Positions 43,397 through 52,223 of a DNA stretch of 52,223 bases are shown here, in pieces. Position 1 is the stretch's first letter, and every line of letters starts with the position of its first letter. A program made the translations under genes and the position numbers. This DNA comes from Ferruginibacter paludis (GTDB lineage: Bacteria > Bacteroidota > Bacteroidia > Chitinophagales > Chitinophagaceae): positions 1 to 52,223 of the forward strand of contig NZ_JAUFQJ010000026.1 in NCBI RefSeq assembly GCF_030409685.1. The letters run 5' to 3'. Below the pieces are notes generated by a model that was not told the origin of the DNA, ran no database searches, and saw only the letters and a list, made by a program, of their open reading frames with translations.

Positions 43397-45559
43397 ATGA
43401 AGAAAGTTTTGGTATTAATGCTGTTATCCTTCTCCCTGTTAAAAGCAAGTGCTGATGAAGGAATGTGGTTACCAATGTTGTTGGGCCAGCAGGTATACAA
43501 TGACATGGTAAAGAAAGGATTAAAATTAACAAAAGAGCAATTGTACTCAGTTAATAAATCATCTTTAAAAGATGCGATTTTAATTTTTGGCGGCGGCTGT
43601 ACCGGTGAAATCGTGAGTAGCGAAGGCCTCATTTTTACCAATCACCATTGCGGTTACTCAGCTATCGCCAATGCCAGTACAGTAGAGCACAATTACCTGC
43701 AGGATGGCTTTTATGCATTTAATAAAGACCAGGAAATAAAAAGTGAATTGACGGTGCAGTTTTTAGACAGGATTGTGGACGTTACCGCTGATGTGGAAGC
43801 CGCGGTGAAAGGGCTGGCCTGGTCAGACCGGGTTGCTAAAATGCCGGAAGTATATAAGGCTATCACCGATAAAGTATTGGACAAAGAGAATGCGCTGGCG
43901 GGAAGAATATACCCGATGTTTAAAGGCAACCAGTACATTATGTACGTGTACAAAACCTACCGGGATATCCGGCTGGTAGGTGCTCCTCCGGAAACCGTGG
44001 GCAAGTTTGGTGGAGATACCGACAACTGGGAATGGCCCCGCCACACAGGCGATTTTTCTATCTTCAGGGTATATGCAACAAAAGACGGCAAGCCCGCAGA
44101 TTACAGCAAAGACAATACGCCATTAAAACCCAAATACTTTTTGCCTGTAAGTATCAAAGGCATTAAAGACGGCGACTATGCAATGATTTACGGATACCCC
44201 GGCGGTACCAACCGGTACGAAACAAGCTATGGCATTCAATTAAAAAATGAAATTGAAAATCCTTCGCTGGTTAATTTGAGGGATGTGCGTTTAAAAATTA
44301 TGCATGAACAAATGCTGAAAGATCCGGCCGTAAAATTAAAGCTGGCGAGCAGCTATGCCAGCATTGCCAATTACTGGAAATTTTTTGATGGCGAAACAAA
44401 ACAGCTGATTAAGTTTCATACCCAGGAGCAAAAACAGGAGTATGAAAATAAGTTTGCCGCATGGGCAAAAGGCAAAGCTGACTATGAAAATATTTTTGCA
44501 GACTATGCAAAAAACTATGCGGCATGGACACCTTATAGCAAACAACGGCAGTACATTAACGAAGGCATCATGGGCTCACCACTTGCAGCTTTTGCAGCTT
44601 CATTAATCGGGGTCGAAACCAACCTTGTAAAGCAGGGTATTTCTTCTGCCGATATCAAAAAATCGGTTGATGCTGCGACTGCTGCGCGGAAAACTTTTTT
44701 GGCTGCTGAAGACAGGCCAAGCGATGAAAAAATTATGGCTCAAACAGCCCGGCTCTTTTATACAGATATTGATAAAAGCCAGCACCCGATTGGTTTTTAT
44801 GATGGCATTAGAAACGGATTTGGCGATTTAAAAGAAGAACTGACATTTAAAAAATGGGCCGGTAATGTGTTTGATAAAACGATGATTTTAGATGATGCCA
44901 AATGGGTTGCTTTTGTTGCCAACCCCGACGCCACTGTTTTACAGGCGGACCCCGCTTTTGCATATGCATCTGCCTTTATAAAAAACTACAATCTGAAATA
45001 TGCGCCCTTGTATGCTGCGTTTAACAGTACCAATGCGGCACTGGGTAAAAGTTATATGAAGGGTATTATGGAAATGAATCCGGCAGCAGCCAGCAAAATG
45101 TATCCTGACGCCAACTTTAGCATGCGGGTAAGTTTTGGCAATGTAAAAAGCTACAATCCGCGGGATGCTGTGCATTATGATTATGTTACTACGGGTAGAG
45201 GCGTGATAGAAAAATACAAAGCAGGCGATTATGAATTTGATTTACCTGCCAAACAAATTGAGCTGATGAAGAAAAAAGATTTTGGCCAGTATATCGATAA
45301 GGGCAGGAACGACCTGGTGGTTGATTTTATTACCACCAATGATATTACCGGCGGTAACAGCGGCAGCCCGGTAATTGATGGCAGCGGAAATTTGATAGGC
45401 CTTGCATTTGACGGTAACTACGAGGCGCTTAGCCACAAAATTGCGTTTGACAAGGATTTAAATCGTACCATCTGTGTGGATGTACGTTATGTACTTTGGT
45501 GTATTGACAAATTAGGAGGTGCAAAAAACATTATTAATGAGTTGAAGCTGATTAAATAA
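43397..45559 (+). CDS. S46-family dipeptidyl-peptidase, DPP7 type
   Basis: A 720-residue secreted exopeptidase that removes dipeptides from peptide N-termini in the periplasm; the family supplies peptides to Bacteroidota. The signal peptide is MKKVLVLMLLSFSLLKASAD. The chymotrypsin-like catalytic His is in TNHHCGYSAI (residues 83-84), and Ser655 is in GGNSGSP, the numbering of the Porphyromonas enzymes. Position 673 is Gly (AFDGNYEAL). As I recall, Gly673 marks DPP7, which prefers hydrophobic P1, while Arg673 marks the Asp/Glu-specific DPP11. A TAGGTTTG core promoter element is at 43370-43377. The gene ends at a strong terminator. Confidence 0.93.
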   Translation: MKKVLVLMLLSFSLLKASADEGMWLPMLLGQQVYNDMVKKGLKLTKEQLYSVNKSSLKDAILIFGGGCTGEIVSSEGLIFTNHHCGYSAIANASTVEHNYLQDGFYAFNKDQEIKSELTVQFLDRIVDVTADVEAAVKGLAWSDRVAKMPEVYKAITDKVLDKENALAGRIYPMFKGNQYIMYVYKTYRDIRLVGAPPETVGKFGGDTDNWEWPRHTGDFSIFRVYATKDGKPADYSKDNTPLKPKYFLPVSIKGIKDGDYAMIYGYPGGTNRYETSYGIQLKNEIENPSLVNLRDVRLKIMHEQMLKDPAVKLKLASSYASIANYWKFFDGETKQLIKFHTQEQKQEYENKFAAWAKGKADYENIFADYAKNYAAWTPYSKQRQYINEGIMGSPLAAFAASLIGVETNLVKQGISSADIKKSVDAATAARKTFLAAEDRPSDEKIMAQTARLFYTDIDKSQHPIGFYDGIRNGFGDLKEELTFKKWAGNVFDKTMILDDAKWVAFVANPDATVLQADPAFAYASAFIKNYNLKYAPLYAAFNSTNAALGKSYMKGIMEMNPAAASKMYPDANFSMRVSFGNVKSYNPRDAVHYDYVTTGRGVIEKYKAGDYEFDLPAKQIELMKKKDFGQYIDKGRNDLVVDFITTNDITGGNSGSPVIDGSGNLIGLAFDGNYEALSHKIAFDKDLNRTICVDVRYVLWCIDKLGGAKNIINELKLIK

Positions 45560-45566
45560 ATTAACA

Positions 45567-45605
45567 AAAACCGTAGTACAAAAAACTACGGTTTTATTTT
45601 TGCTG
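45567..45605 (+). terminator. Rho-independent terminator after the S46 peptidase
   Basis: AAAACCGTAGT at 45567-45577 pairs with ACTACGGTTTT at 45585-45595 around a 7-base loop, followed by ATTTTTG. It starts 8 bases past the stop codon. Confidence 0.85.
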
Positions 45606-45659
45606 TAAACAATCAGTCAGAATAAATGTTTCTTTATAACATCAACTAAAACTTACACA

Positions 45660-46460
45660 ATGATCAAACAACTTCATTTATTATTAACAGCCATTTTTAT
45701 GAGCTCAATACTTTCCCTTTCGGCACAAAATAAACCCGGTATAAAAACCGAAGAGGTAACCTATACATCTGGCGGCGTTACCTGTAAAAGCTTTGTAGCT
45801 TATGATGGTAATCAAAAAGGAAAAAGACCAGCCATTGTTGTTGTGCCGGAATGGTGGGGTAACAATGAATATTCCAAATGGAGGGCACATCAGCTGGCGG
45901 AACTGGGATATATTGCTATTGCGGTGGACATGTATGGTGACGACAAAATAGCCGCGGATCCCAAACAGGCACAGGACTATGCAACGCCCTTTTATAAAGA
46001 TCCAAAATTGGGTGAGGAAAGAATTACAGCTGCTGTGAATAAATTAAAAGAATACCCGGAAACAGACGCCACAAAAATGGCTGCGATTGGATATTGTTTT
46101 GGCGGCTCAATGGTATTGAATGCAGCTAAGCTGGGTATGGATTTTAAAGGCGTGGTAAGTTTTCACGGCGGGTTGGCTACCGTACCCGCCACTGCCGGTT
46201 CTACAAAGGCAAAGATTTTGGTGTGCCATGGTGCAGCTGATAAATTTATCAGCGATGCGGATATAAAAAATTTTAAAAGCAATCTTGATTCTTTAAAAGT
46301 GCCTTACACTTTTATTTCTTATCCCGATGCTACGCATGCATTCAGTAACCCGGATGCTACAGCCAATGGCAAAAAGTTCAATATGCCAATTGCCTACAAC
46401 GAAGCTGCGGATAAAAAATCATGGAACGATATGAAGGATTTTTTTAAAACAATATTTTAG
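45660..46460 (+). CDS. Secreted dienelactone-hydrolase-family protein
   Basis: A 266-residue alpha/beta hydrolase of the dienelactone hydrolase family with a signal peptide (MIKQLHLLLTAIFMSSILSL, cleaved after SAQ). The nucleophile is Cys146 in GYCFGGSM, as in true dienelactone hydrolases. The acid and His come from GAADKFISDAD and YPDATHAFSNPDA. The oxyanion region is VVPEWWGNNEYSKWRAHQLA. It probably hydrolyses ester or lactone substrates in the periplasm. It is independent of the S46 gene, being separated by its terminator. Confidence 0.86.
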   Translation: MIKQLHLLLTAIFMSSILSLSAQNKPGIKTEEVTYTSGGVTCKSFVAYDGNQKGKRPAIVVVPEWWGNNEYSKWRAHQLAELGYIAIAVDMYGDDKIAADPKQAQDYATPFYKDPKLGEERITAAVNKLKEYPETDATKMAAIGYCFGGSMVLNAAKLGMDFKGVVSFHGGLATVPATAGSTKAKILVCHGAADKFISDADIKNFKSNLDSLKVPYTFISYPDATHAFSNPDATANGKKFNMPIAYNEAADKKSWNDMKDFFKTIF

Positions 46461-46573
46461 TGAATGGTCAGTGAGTGAATGGTCAATTGTGAATAGGAAG
46501 CATTTATTTTTTAACAGAATAGTAAAATGGCAGTGGGTTAACCGTTGCCATTTTGCTTTATTAACTTCGCAAT

Positions 46574-47047
46574 ATGGCAGACGATTTACAAATAGTAAAA
46601 GGCACCAAACAGGAAATGTATGAAGCACTGTTGCCACAAATAAAAGCGCTGATTGAAGGAGAGGTAGACCTGGTAGCTAACCTGGCCAATATTGCTGCTG
46701 CATTAAAAGAGCAATTCAAGTGGTTATGGGTTGGTTTTTATTTGGTTAAAAAAGAAGAGCTGGTGCTGGCGCCTTTCCAGGGACCGGTTGCCTGTACCAG
46801 GATAAAAAAAGGCCGTGGTGTTTGTGGTGCCAGCTGGCAGCAAGCTCAAACTATTATTGTACCGGATGTTGCAAAATTTCCGGGCCACATTGCATGCAGC
46901 AGTTTATCTGTATCAGAAATTGTAGTGCCTGTTATACGCAACAATAAAGTAATTGGTGTGCTGGATGCAGATAGCGAAAAAGAAAACTGGTTTGATGAAA
47001 CAGATCAGCAGTACCTGGAAGAAATTGTTGCTTCCATCGTTTTTTAA
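46574..47047 (+). CDS. msrC: Free methionine-R-sulfoxide reductase (GAF domain)
   Basis: A 157-residue single GAF-domain enzyme that reduces free methionine R-sulfoxide with thioredoxin. The three cysteines Cys74 (PVACTRIKKG), Cys84 (GRGVCGASW) and Cys108 (GHIACSSLS) keep the spacing of the E. coli enzyme, where they are Cys84, Cys94 and Cys118. VSEIVVPVIRNNKVIGVLDA and FDETDQQYLEEIV complete the fold. Its ATG at 46574 follows the dienelactone hydrolase gene by about 110 bases, and its 3' end overlaps the convergent glycosylase gene by 4 bases. Confidence 0.94.
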   Translation: MADDLQIVKGTKQEMYEALLPQIKALIEGEVDLVANLANIAAALKEQFKWLWVGFYLVKKEELVLAPFQGPVACTRIKKGRGVCGASWQQAQTIIVPDVAKFPGHIACSSLSVSEIVVPVIRNNKVIGVLDADSEKENWFDETDQQYLEEIVASIVF

Positions 47048-47652
47048 ACTTTTGGCTCATTATCTTTCCAGCCCCACAAGTAGCGGCAGGCGTAAGTTCT
47101 GTAAGGACTCCATTTTGCTGAAATCTCCCGCATTTTTTCTTTTAGTGCTTTTTTATCAGTCATATCCAGCTGGTATAACCGGGCAACTCCTTGTTGAATA
47201 CCCAGGTCATCTAATGCAAAAACATCTTCTCTTCCCAAGGTAAACATCAATATCATTTCAACTGTCCATTGGCCGACACCTTTTATGGAGGAGAGATAGT
47301 GGATCAGGTCTTCATTATTCATTTTGTACAGCTTTGCATCCGTTATTTTTTCCTCAATAAAAAACCTGCATACATTCTGGACATACTGCGCCTTGGCATT
47401 GGACAGGCCAATGCTGCGCAGTGTTTCAACCGGCGTGTCAATAATTTGTTGCGGTGTGGGCTTTTTGTTTTTGTATAAATTTAAAAAGCGGTCGTAAATA
47501 ACAGCAGCTACTTTGGTGCTTAGCTGTTGGCTCATGATGGAACTACACAAATGCAGGTACACATTTTTTCTTTTTACCAGTACATATGGTTCCTGCAAGG
47601 CGATTATTTTTTTAAGCTTTTTGTCTTTATTAAGGTGAAGTATATGTTCCAT
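47044..47652 (-). CDS. DNA-3-methyladenine glycosylase, AlkA-like
   Basis: A 202-residue HhH-GPD base-excision glycosylase that removes alkylated bases. The helix-hairpin-helix is SSIKGVGQWTVEMILMFTLG, followed by the catalytic aspartate region REDVFALDDLGIQQGVARLY. YLHLCSSIMSQQLSTKVAAV and KAQYVQNVCRFFIEEKI are typical of the AlkA core without the N-terminal TBP-like domain. The frame is open to 47769, but that extension is low-complexity and MEHILHLNKDKKL at 47652 is the natural start. It overlaps msrC by 4 bases at the ends. Confidence 0.88.
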   Translation of the reverse strand: MEHILHLNKDKKLKKIIALQEPYVLVKRKNVYLHLCSSIMSQQLSTKVAAVIYDRFLNLYKNKKPTPQQIIDTPVETLRSIGLSNAKAQYVQNVCRFFIEEKITDAKLYKMNNEDLIHYLSSIKGVGQWTVEMILMFTLGREDVFALDDLGIQQGVARLYQLDMTDKKALKEKMREISAKWSPYRTYACRYLWGWKDNEPKV

Positions 47653-47835
47653 CTTTAAATGTAAAACAAAGCTTTGAAAGGTGTGGACTTTAGCGGGTAT
47701 TTTATGCTTTCCAGGGATGGGCTTATCCATGCTCTGTCCATCGCTCTGTATAGGAGTTATAAGGGGCATTAATTAAGAAAGGTCCAATATCAAAAAATTA
47801 ATACCCTTTAACAAAACCAATGACAGATAGCATTT

Positions 47836-50800
47836 TCAATTGATTTTTCTCCACACAGAACCGTCTGATATTATTTCATACGTATTGCTCCCTGCTGTAT
47901 TTGAAAGTGTTGTAGATGTTGTTCCATTGGCTGTGGTAACCGGCTGCGATAAGGTAACGCTGGTAGTACCGTGGTTTATTAACCGGTACACTCTTCCGGC
48001 ATAACTGCTGGCTGCAGGTAAAGTCCATGTAGGCGTGCTTCCACCGGTATTAATAATTACGTAATCCGTATTTAAAACAGTATATGCACCGGTACCACTC
48101 CTGTAGCTTACACTCTGTGAGCCTGTAATGGATAAAGTAGAATTAGGACTGGTATTGCCGATGCCGACATTGCCATTACCATCAATGCGCACTCTTTCGT
48201 TGGTTGACTGTGAAGTACCACCCGTCATAAATATCAAGGATTTTGACGCATTGCCTGTGCCAATCAAAAAATTATTACCCATGGTATACAGGTAGCCATC
48301 ATCTGCGCCACCCATTATATTACTTGTATTTCCGCTGCCGTTGATACCCATGTCCACGTAGTTGGTGGTTTCATCGCCATTGTTGGCTGTAGCTACCACG
48401 TCTGATGATGCGGCGGTGCCTGAGGAATTATTTTGGATATTTAATTGCAGATAACTGTTAATAGAACCTTTGCCTACGATGGCATTTACAGAAGTAGTAG
48501 TTCCGGCATCCACCAGCAATTGCTCAGGGTTGGTGGTATTTAAAGTAGTTCCACCTAAACTGGCATTGCCACTTTTATCTATAAAATCAAGTACAGCACC
48601 GCTGGAGTTTCTCCATTCCATCAGGTTGGCCGACTGGGTAGCGCTGTTACCCTGCACAGCTAAAGGAACACTTGCATCCCGGTACGATTGAGCTATTACA
48701 CTTGTGCCTGTAATTCCGTTAACGAATGCGGGAAGTGTTCCTAATTGCCTGTCGCCACCAATGATGGTTGCCCAGTAAGATCCCATTTGCAAAGATCTTC
48801 CGCCACCACCCTGCCAGTAGATATCATTTCCATCGCCGCCAATTCTAAAGTCACCAGAGCCTGCAGTATTGGTAAAAAGCAACTGAGCTACAGAACCAAC
48901 CCGTCTGATTTCCATACTGTCTTTAAGTACAAACCGGGCCCCCGGATTGGTTACGCCAAGGCCTACATTACCTACGCTGTCTATCACCATTCTTTCAGCA
49001 TTGGCGCTTCTCATTCTTAACGAAACATTATTGGTTGTACCTAAAAAATTTGATCCTGCGGTTGCAGCATTGCCCGTTAAACTCCAGGCCGAACCTGCAA
49101 GTGTATAGGAAGGGATATTTAGTGTGTTACCTACCAGGGTAGCAGCACCACTGCTTCCCGTTGTGGTAAGCGTAAGGGCCCCTTGCTTGGCATTAAAAGC
49201 AGTCCAGTCTGCGGCCGACAAAGCACCGCGGTTTGCTGCCGATGCGGTTGGTATATTCAGGGTAATAACAGGTGTGGTTGTTCCTGTGGCAACAGAAGAA
49301 GATACGTCTGTTCCGGTTGTGCCGAGCGATAATGCAGCAACGCTGGTCACAGTACCACCGCCTTGCTGATCCAGCTGGTATCTGGTAGATCCTATTGTTC
49401 CATAAAAGTGGGTGCCATTGTATTCTACTGCTCCATCTTCAGGAGTGGTAAGATTTGTGCCTGTTGTAAATTTCAAGGGAGCTGTGTTTGCAGTTGCAGT
49501 ACCTGCCCCGAGATGCAATAGTGATGTGGGTGTTGTTTGATTAATGCCGAGCTTACCATTTGCTGAAATTTCAGCTAAAACAGTAGAGGATGAATTGCGC
49601 CATTCCTGTAAATTGGCGGATTGGCTTGTAAATCCCTGAACAACTATGCCTGGTATTGTTGCGGCATAAGGGTAAGCAGTCAATTGACCCAGGTAAGTAT
49701 AACTATTTAATCCTGCTATAGATTGCCCATTTGTATTTAATCTAAAAACATATCCAGGGCCAGCTCCACCATAGATGCCCAACTGACCTGCACCACCGCC
49801 AGCGGATGATCCTGTTGAGATTATAGAGTATTTATAGCCGCCAGACGCAGCTGTGTTATCAATAGTCAATGATGTTCCGACGGCGCCTTGCCCGGCCAGA
49901 GATTTTATTAATAAAGGGCCAACCCCCGCGTTATCGCTTTCTCCCGCAACGTGAAGAATTTGTGCCGGACTAGCTGTTCCAATTCCAACTTTACCTGTAC
50001 TGTCAACCACCATCCTTTCAACATTATTGGTTCTCATTCTAAGCGACACATTGTTGGTTGAGCCCAAAAACTGTGATCCTGCAGTAACTGCATTGCCGGT
50101 TAAACTCCATGCTGTAGCAGTACCGCTGTTAACTGCGGCAGTTACAAACGCTGTAGTTGCAATTTGAGTAGTGTTAGTACCCGCCGTAGCGGTTGGTGCC
50201 GCCGGTATTCCTGTTAGCGTTGGTGAGGCTACGGGAGCTTTAGCTGCTAAGTCGGTAGTCAAATTGGTTACCTGGCTTTCAGCAATATTCGCTGATAATC
50301 CCGCTGCGGTTCCTGTGGTGTTTTGATTCAATGTAGGAAAATCTGCAGCTACAGCAATGGAGGGCACGCCGGTTGTTGTTGTATTTTTTAAAATACCGGT
50401 CGCTAATCCGGATAAAGCTGTACCATTTATTTTTCCAACTACAGTTGCACTTTGCATGCCAGTAACATCTCCTGCAAGGTTGCCTGTAAAATTGGTAGTT
50501 GTACCACTGCTGACGGCGGCTGTAACAAAAGCCGTTGTTGCAATTTGTGTGGTATTGGTGCCCGCTGTTGCTGTTGGTGCAAGCGGAGTTCCGGTTAATG
50601 ATGGCGAGACAAGCGGTGCCTTTAAAGCATCATTTCCACTTAGTTTCTGGATGGCCTGTAAAATATTATCCGTTGCGGCAACTGTACCTGCACCGGAAGT
50701 ATAGCCTGTCAATACTTTTGCGATTACTGCAGCATTGGTTACTGTTGCAGCATTACCAATACTTGTGACTTCCCCAGTTAAATTGGCATTAGTAGTAACC

Positions 50801-52223
50801 GTTGCGGCATTTCCTGTTGTATTTTGATTGAGGGTAGGAAAATCAGCGGCTACAGCAATAGAGGGTATGCCTGTTGTTGTAGTATTTTTTAATATTCCGG
50901 TGGCCAATCCGGCTAAAGCTGTACCATTTATTTTTCCTACAACGGTGGCACTTTGCGTACCTGTAACATCTCCTGCAAGACTACCGGTAAAATTTGCGGC
51001 ACTACCACTACTTACTGCATTCGTTACAAAGGCCGTTGTCGCAATTTGTGTAGTGTTGGTACCGGCAGTTGCTGTTGGTGCTGCCGGTACGCCTGTTAGC
51101 GAGGGTGACGCAATTGGAGCTTTTAAAGCATCATTGCCATTTATTTTTTGTATAGCCTGTAAAATATTATCGGTAGCAGCAACTGTTCCTGATCCGGAGG
51201 TGTACCCTGTCAATACTTTGCCAATCACCGCTGCATTGCCTACAACGGTAGCACTTTGCGTGCCGGTAACCTCACCCGCAAGATTGCCCGAGAATGACGT
51301 TGAGGTACCTGCACTAACTGCTGCATTTACAAAAGCCGTCGTGGCAATTTGAGTGGTGTTGGTGCCAGCGGTTGCTGTTGGTGCTGCCGGTACACCTGTA
51401 AGCGTGGGTGAAGCAAGAGGTGCTTTCGCAGCCAGGTCAGTAGTTAAATTAGTAACCTGGCTTTCGGCAATATTCGCTGATAATCCTGCAGCTGTTCCAG
51501 TTGTATTTTGATTTAAGGTTGGAAAATCAGCGGCGACTGCAATAGAGGGAACACCTGTACCGGTGGTATTTTTAAGAATACCGGTGCCAAGTCCCGCCAG
51601 GGAAGTGCCATTTATTTTTCCTACAACGGTAGCACTTTGTGTGCCTGTAACATCTCCTGCAAGACTGCCGGTAAAATTTGCTGCTGTACCACTGCTTACT
51701 GCAGTAGTTACAAAAGCTGTCGTCGCAATTTGTGTGGTGTTTGTACCCGCCGTTGCTGTTGGTGCTAGCGGAGTTCCTGTTAATGACGGCGAGGCAAGCG
51801 GTGCCTTTAAGGCATTATTGCCATTTAATTTCTGGATGGCTTGTAAAATATTATCCGTTGCTGCAACTGTTCCTGATCCAGAAGTATACCCTGTCAGTAC
51901 CTTTCCAATTACTGCTGCATTTCCTACAACCGTAGCACTTTGCGTGCCTGTAACTTCACCTGCCAGGCTTCCTGTAAAAGAGCCTGCACTACCTGTGATA
52001 TTTCCTGAAGGAGTTACATAATCGGTACCCGCAACAGCGGCACTGATTGTAGTTCCGTTGCTCTTAACAATACCACTAATGGCTCTTACAATCGGATCTG
52101 TTTCCGTATAAGAACTCAGGAAACCAGGGGTTGTATTTACCCATTTGCCGGTAACGATATTATATTGCAATATCTGGCCATTGGCGGGAGAGCTGATAGC
52201 CGCATCTGTTGCAGCGGATATAC
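47836..52223 (-). CDS. Giant phage-tail-fibre-like repeat protein (N-terminus beyond window)
   Basis: At least 1,461 residues are read leftward; the frame is still open at the right edge, so the start is missing. The TTG at 52170 is internal: coding continues upstream (ISSPANGQILQ). Near the visible N-terminal end come alternating modules with SLAGDVTGTQSATVVG, NILQAIQKLNGNNALKAP and SPTLTGVPAAPTATAG, then TNTTQIATTAFV, resembling Phage_fiber_2 tail-fibre repeats. Further on are two SLRMRTNNVERMVVDSTGKV modules, several IG/VGIGTASPAQILHV blade-like units and a C-terminal TDYVIINTGG domain. No transmembrane helix or S74 autoprotease motif is seen. Likely a surface or secreted adhesin-like fibre. 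Function in cells is unknown. Confidence 0.75.
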   Translation of the reverse strand, partial: ISAATDAAISSPANGQILQYNIVTGKWVNTTPGFLSSYTETDPIVRAISGIVKSNGTTISAAVAGTDYVTPSGNITGSAGSFTGSLAGEVTGTQSATVVGNAAVIGKVLTGYTSGSGTVAATDNILQAIQKLNGNNALKAPLASPSLTGTPLAPTATAGTNTTQIATTAFVTTAVSSGTAANFTGSLAGDVTGTQSATVVGKINGTSLAGLGTGILKNTTGTGVPSIAVAADFPTLNQNTTGTAAGLSANIAESQVTNLTTDLAAKAPLASPTLTGVPAAPTATAGTNTTQIATTAFVNAAVSAGTSTSFSGNLAGEVTGTQSATVVGNAAVIGKVLTGYTSGSGTVAATDNILQAIQKINGNDALKAPIASPSLTGVPAAPTATAGTNTTQIATTAFVTNAVSSGSAANFTGSLAGDVTGTQSATVVGKINGTALAGLATGILKNTTTTGIPSIAVAADFPTLNQNTTGNAATVTTNANLTGEVTSIGNAATVTNAAVIAKVLTGYTSGAGTVAATDNILQAIQKLSGNDALKAPLVSPSLTGTPLAPTATAGTNTTQIATTAFVTAAVSSGTTTNFTGNLAGDVTGMQSATVVGKINGTALSGLATGILKNTTTTGVPSIAVAADFPTLNQNTTGTAAGLSANIAESQVTNLTTDLAAKAPVASPTLTGIPAAPTATAGTNTTQIATTAFVTAAVNSGTATAWSLTGNAVTAGSQFLGSTNNVSLRMRTNNVERMVVDSTGKVGIGTASPAQILHVAGESDNAGVGPLLIKSLAGQGAVGTSLTIDNTAASGGYKYSIISTGSSAGGGAGQLGIYGGAGPGYVFRLNTNGQSIAGLNSYTYLGQLTAYPYAATIPGIVVQGFTSQSANLQEWRNSSSTVLAEISANGKLGINQTTPTSLLHLGAGTATANTAPLKFTTGTNLTTPEDGAVEYNGTHFYGTIGSTRYQLDQQGGGTVTSVAALSLGTTGTDVSSSVATGTTTPVITLNIPTASAANRGALSAADWTAFNAKQGALTLTTTGSSGAATLVGNTLNIPSYTLAGSAWSLTGNAATAGSNFLGTTNNVSLRMRSANAERMVIDSVGNVGLGVTNPGARFVLKDSMEIRRVGSVAQLLFTNTAGSGDFRIGGDGNDIYWQGGGGRSLQMGSYWATIIGGDRQLGTLPAFVNGITGTSVIAQSYRDASVPLAVQGNSATQSANLMEWRNSSGAVLDFIDKSGNASLGGTTLNTTNPEQLLVDAGTTTSVNAIVGKGSINSYLQLNIQNNSSGTAASSDVVATANNGDETTNYVDMGINGSGNTSNIMGGADDGYLYTMGNNFLIGTGNASKSLIFMTGGTSQSTNERVRIDGNGNVGIGNTSPNSTLSITGSQSVSYRSGTGAYTVLNTDYVIINTGGSTPTWTLPAASSYAGRVYRLINHGTTSVTLSQPVTTANGTTSTTLSNTAGSNTYEIISDGSVWRKIN
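50100..51990 (-). repeat. Alternating repeat modules in the fibre-like gene
   Basis: The motif for TNTTQIATTAFV recurs five times, near 50157, 50540, 51039, 51343 and 51726. The motif for GDVTGTQSATVVG recurs five times, near 50443, 50939, 51241, 51623 and 51926. Two module types of unequal length alternate. Copies differ mainly at synonymous positions, so the repeats are old enough to have diverged but have kept their protein sequence. Confidence 0.85.

Noticed and set aside
50100..51990. Possible CRISPR array because of regular repeats
   Set aside because: The repeats are protein-coding, of unequal spacing (about 300-500 bases) and diverged at synonymous positions; no cas genes are present.
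50357..52021. Several 115-174-residue ORFs on the plus strand
   Set aside because: They lie antisense to the repeat gene and repeat with it. They are valine- and alanine-rich shadow translations with no family signal.

Overview
The window looks like a chromosomal segment of a Bacteroidota bacterium, most likely a member of the Chitinophagaceae. The evidence is moderately low GC, promoters of the TTG-N19-23-TANNTTTG type instead of E. coli -35/-10 boxes, weak Shine-Dalgarno sequences, and lineage-typical families (DUF2480, S46 dipeptidyl-peptidase, bacterial GH3 proteins, YbeY with the GFKD variant). About 45 protein genes are supported. I saw no tRNA, rRNA or CRISPR array. The left edge cuts an IS5-like transposase gene and the right edge cuts a giant repeat protein.

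Layout. 1-0.45 kb: end of an insertion sequence. 0.47-11.3 kb: kdsB; a three-gene unit of circularly permuted ATP-grasp, alpha-E and transglutaminase proteins; then a long leftward run with DUF2007, a KdnB-like Kdo 8-oxidase, mtgA, a membrane protein, a LysE exporter, DUF2480 and a PpiD/SurA-like chaperone. 11.33-11.89 kb: an AT-rich 560-bp gap where gene polarity flips and DnaA-box-like sequences cluster, a candidate replication origin. 11.9-19.1 kb: nadA, a 2OG-Fe(II) oxygenase, chrA, nadD, feoA, ybeY, mnmG and a cupin protein. Two parS-like palindromes lie directly in front of mnmG, which supports an origin-proximal position. 19.4-32.9 kb: a PIF1-type helicase, short ssb, a Zn-ribbon protein, GH3, thiL, an S41 protease, an omega-amidase-like hydrolase, a DEAD-box helicase, an SPFH protein, dnaN and recX.

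33.2-41.4 kb holds the most interesting block. After a TIGR03118 lipoprotein there is a leftward cluster of ethanolamine-type permease, glutamine-synthetase-like ligase, iron alcohol dehydrogenase, class I gamma-glutamyl hydrolase and aldehyde dehydrogenase. In order these could import ethanolamine, cap its amine with glutamate, oxidise the alcohol to aldehyde and acid, and release glycine and glutamate. This would be a coenzyme-B12-free and microcompartment-free route. A DUF1877 gene inside the cluster carries a frameshift.

41.6-52.2 kb: a second GH3 protein, a DPP7-type S46 peptidase, a secreted dienelactone-hydrolase-like protein, free-methionine sulfoxide reductase, an AlkA-like DNA glycosylase, and a >1,460-residue protein built from phage-tail-fibre-like repeats whose N-terminus lies beyond the window.
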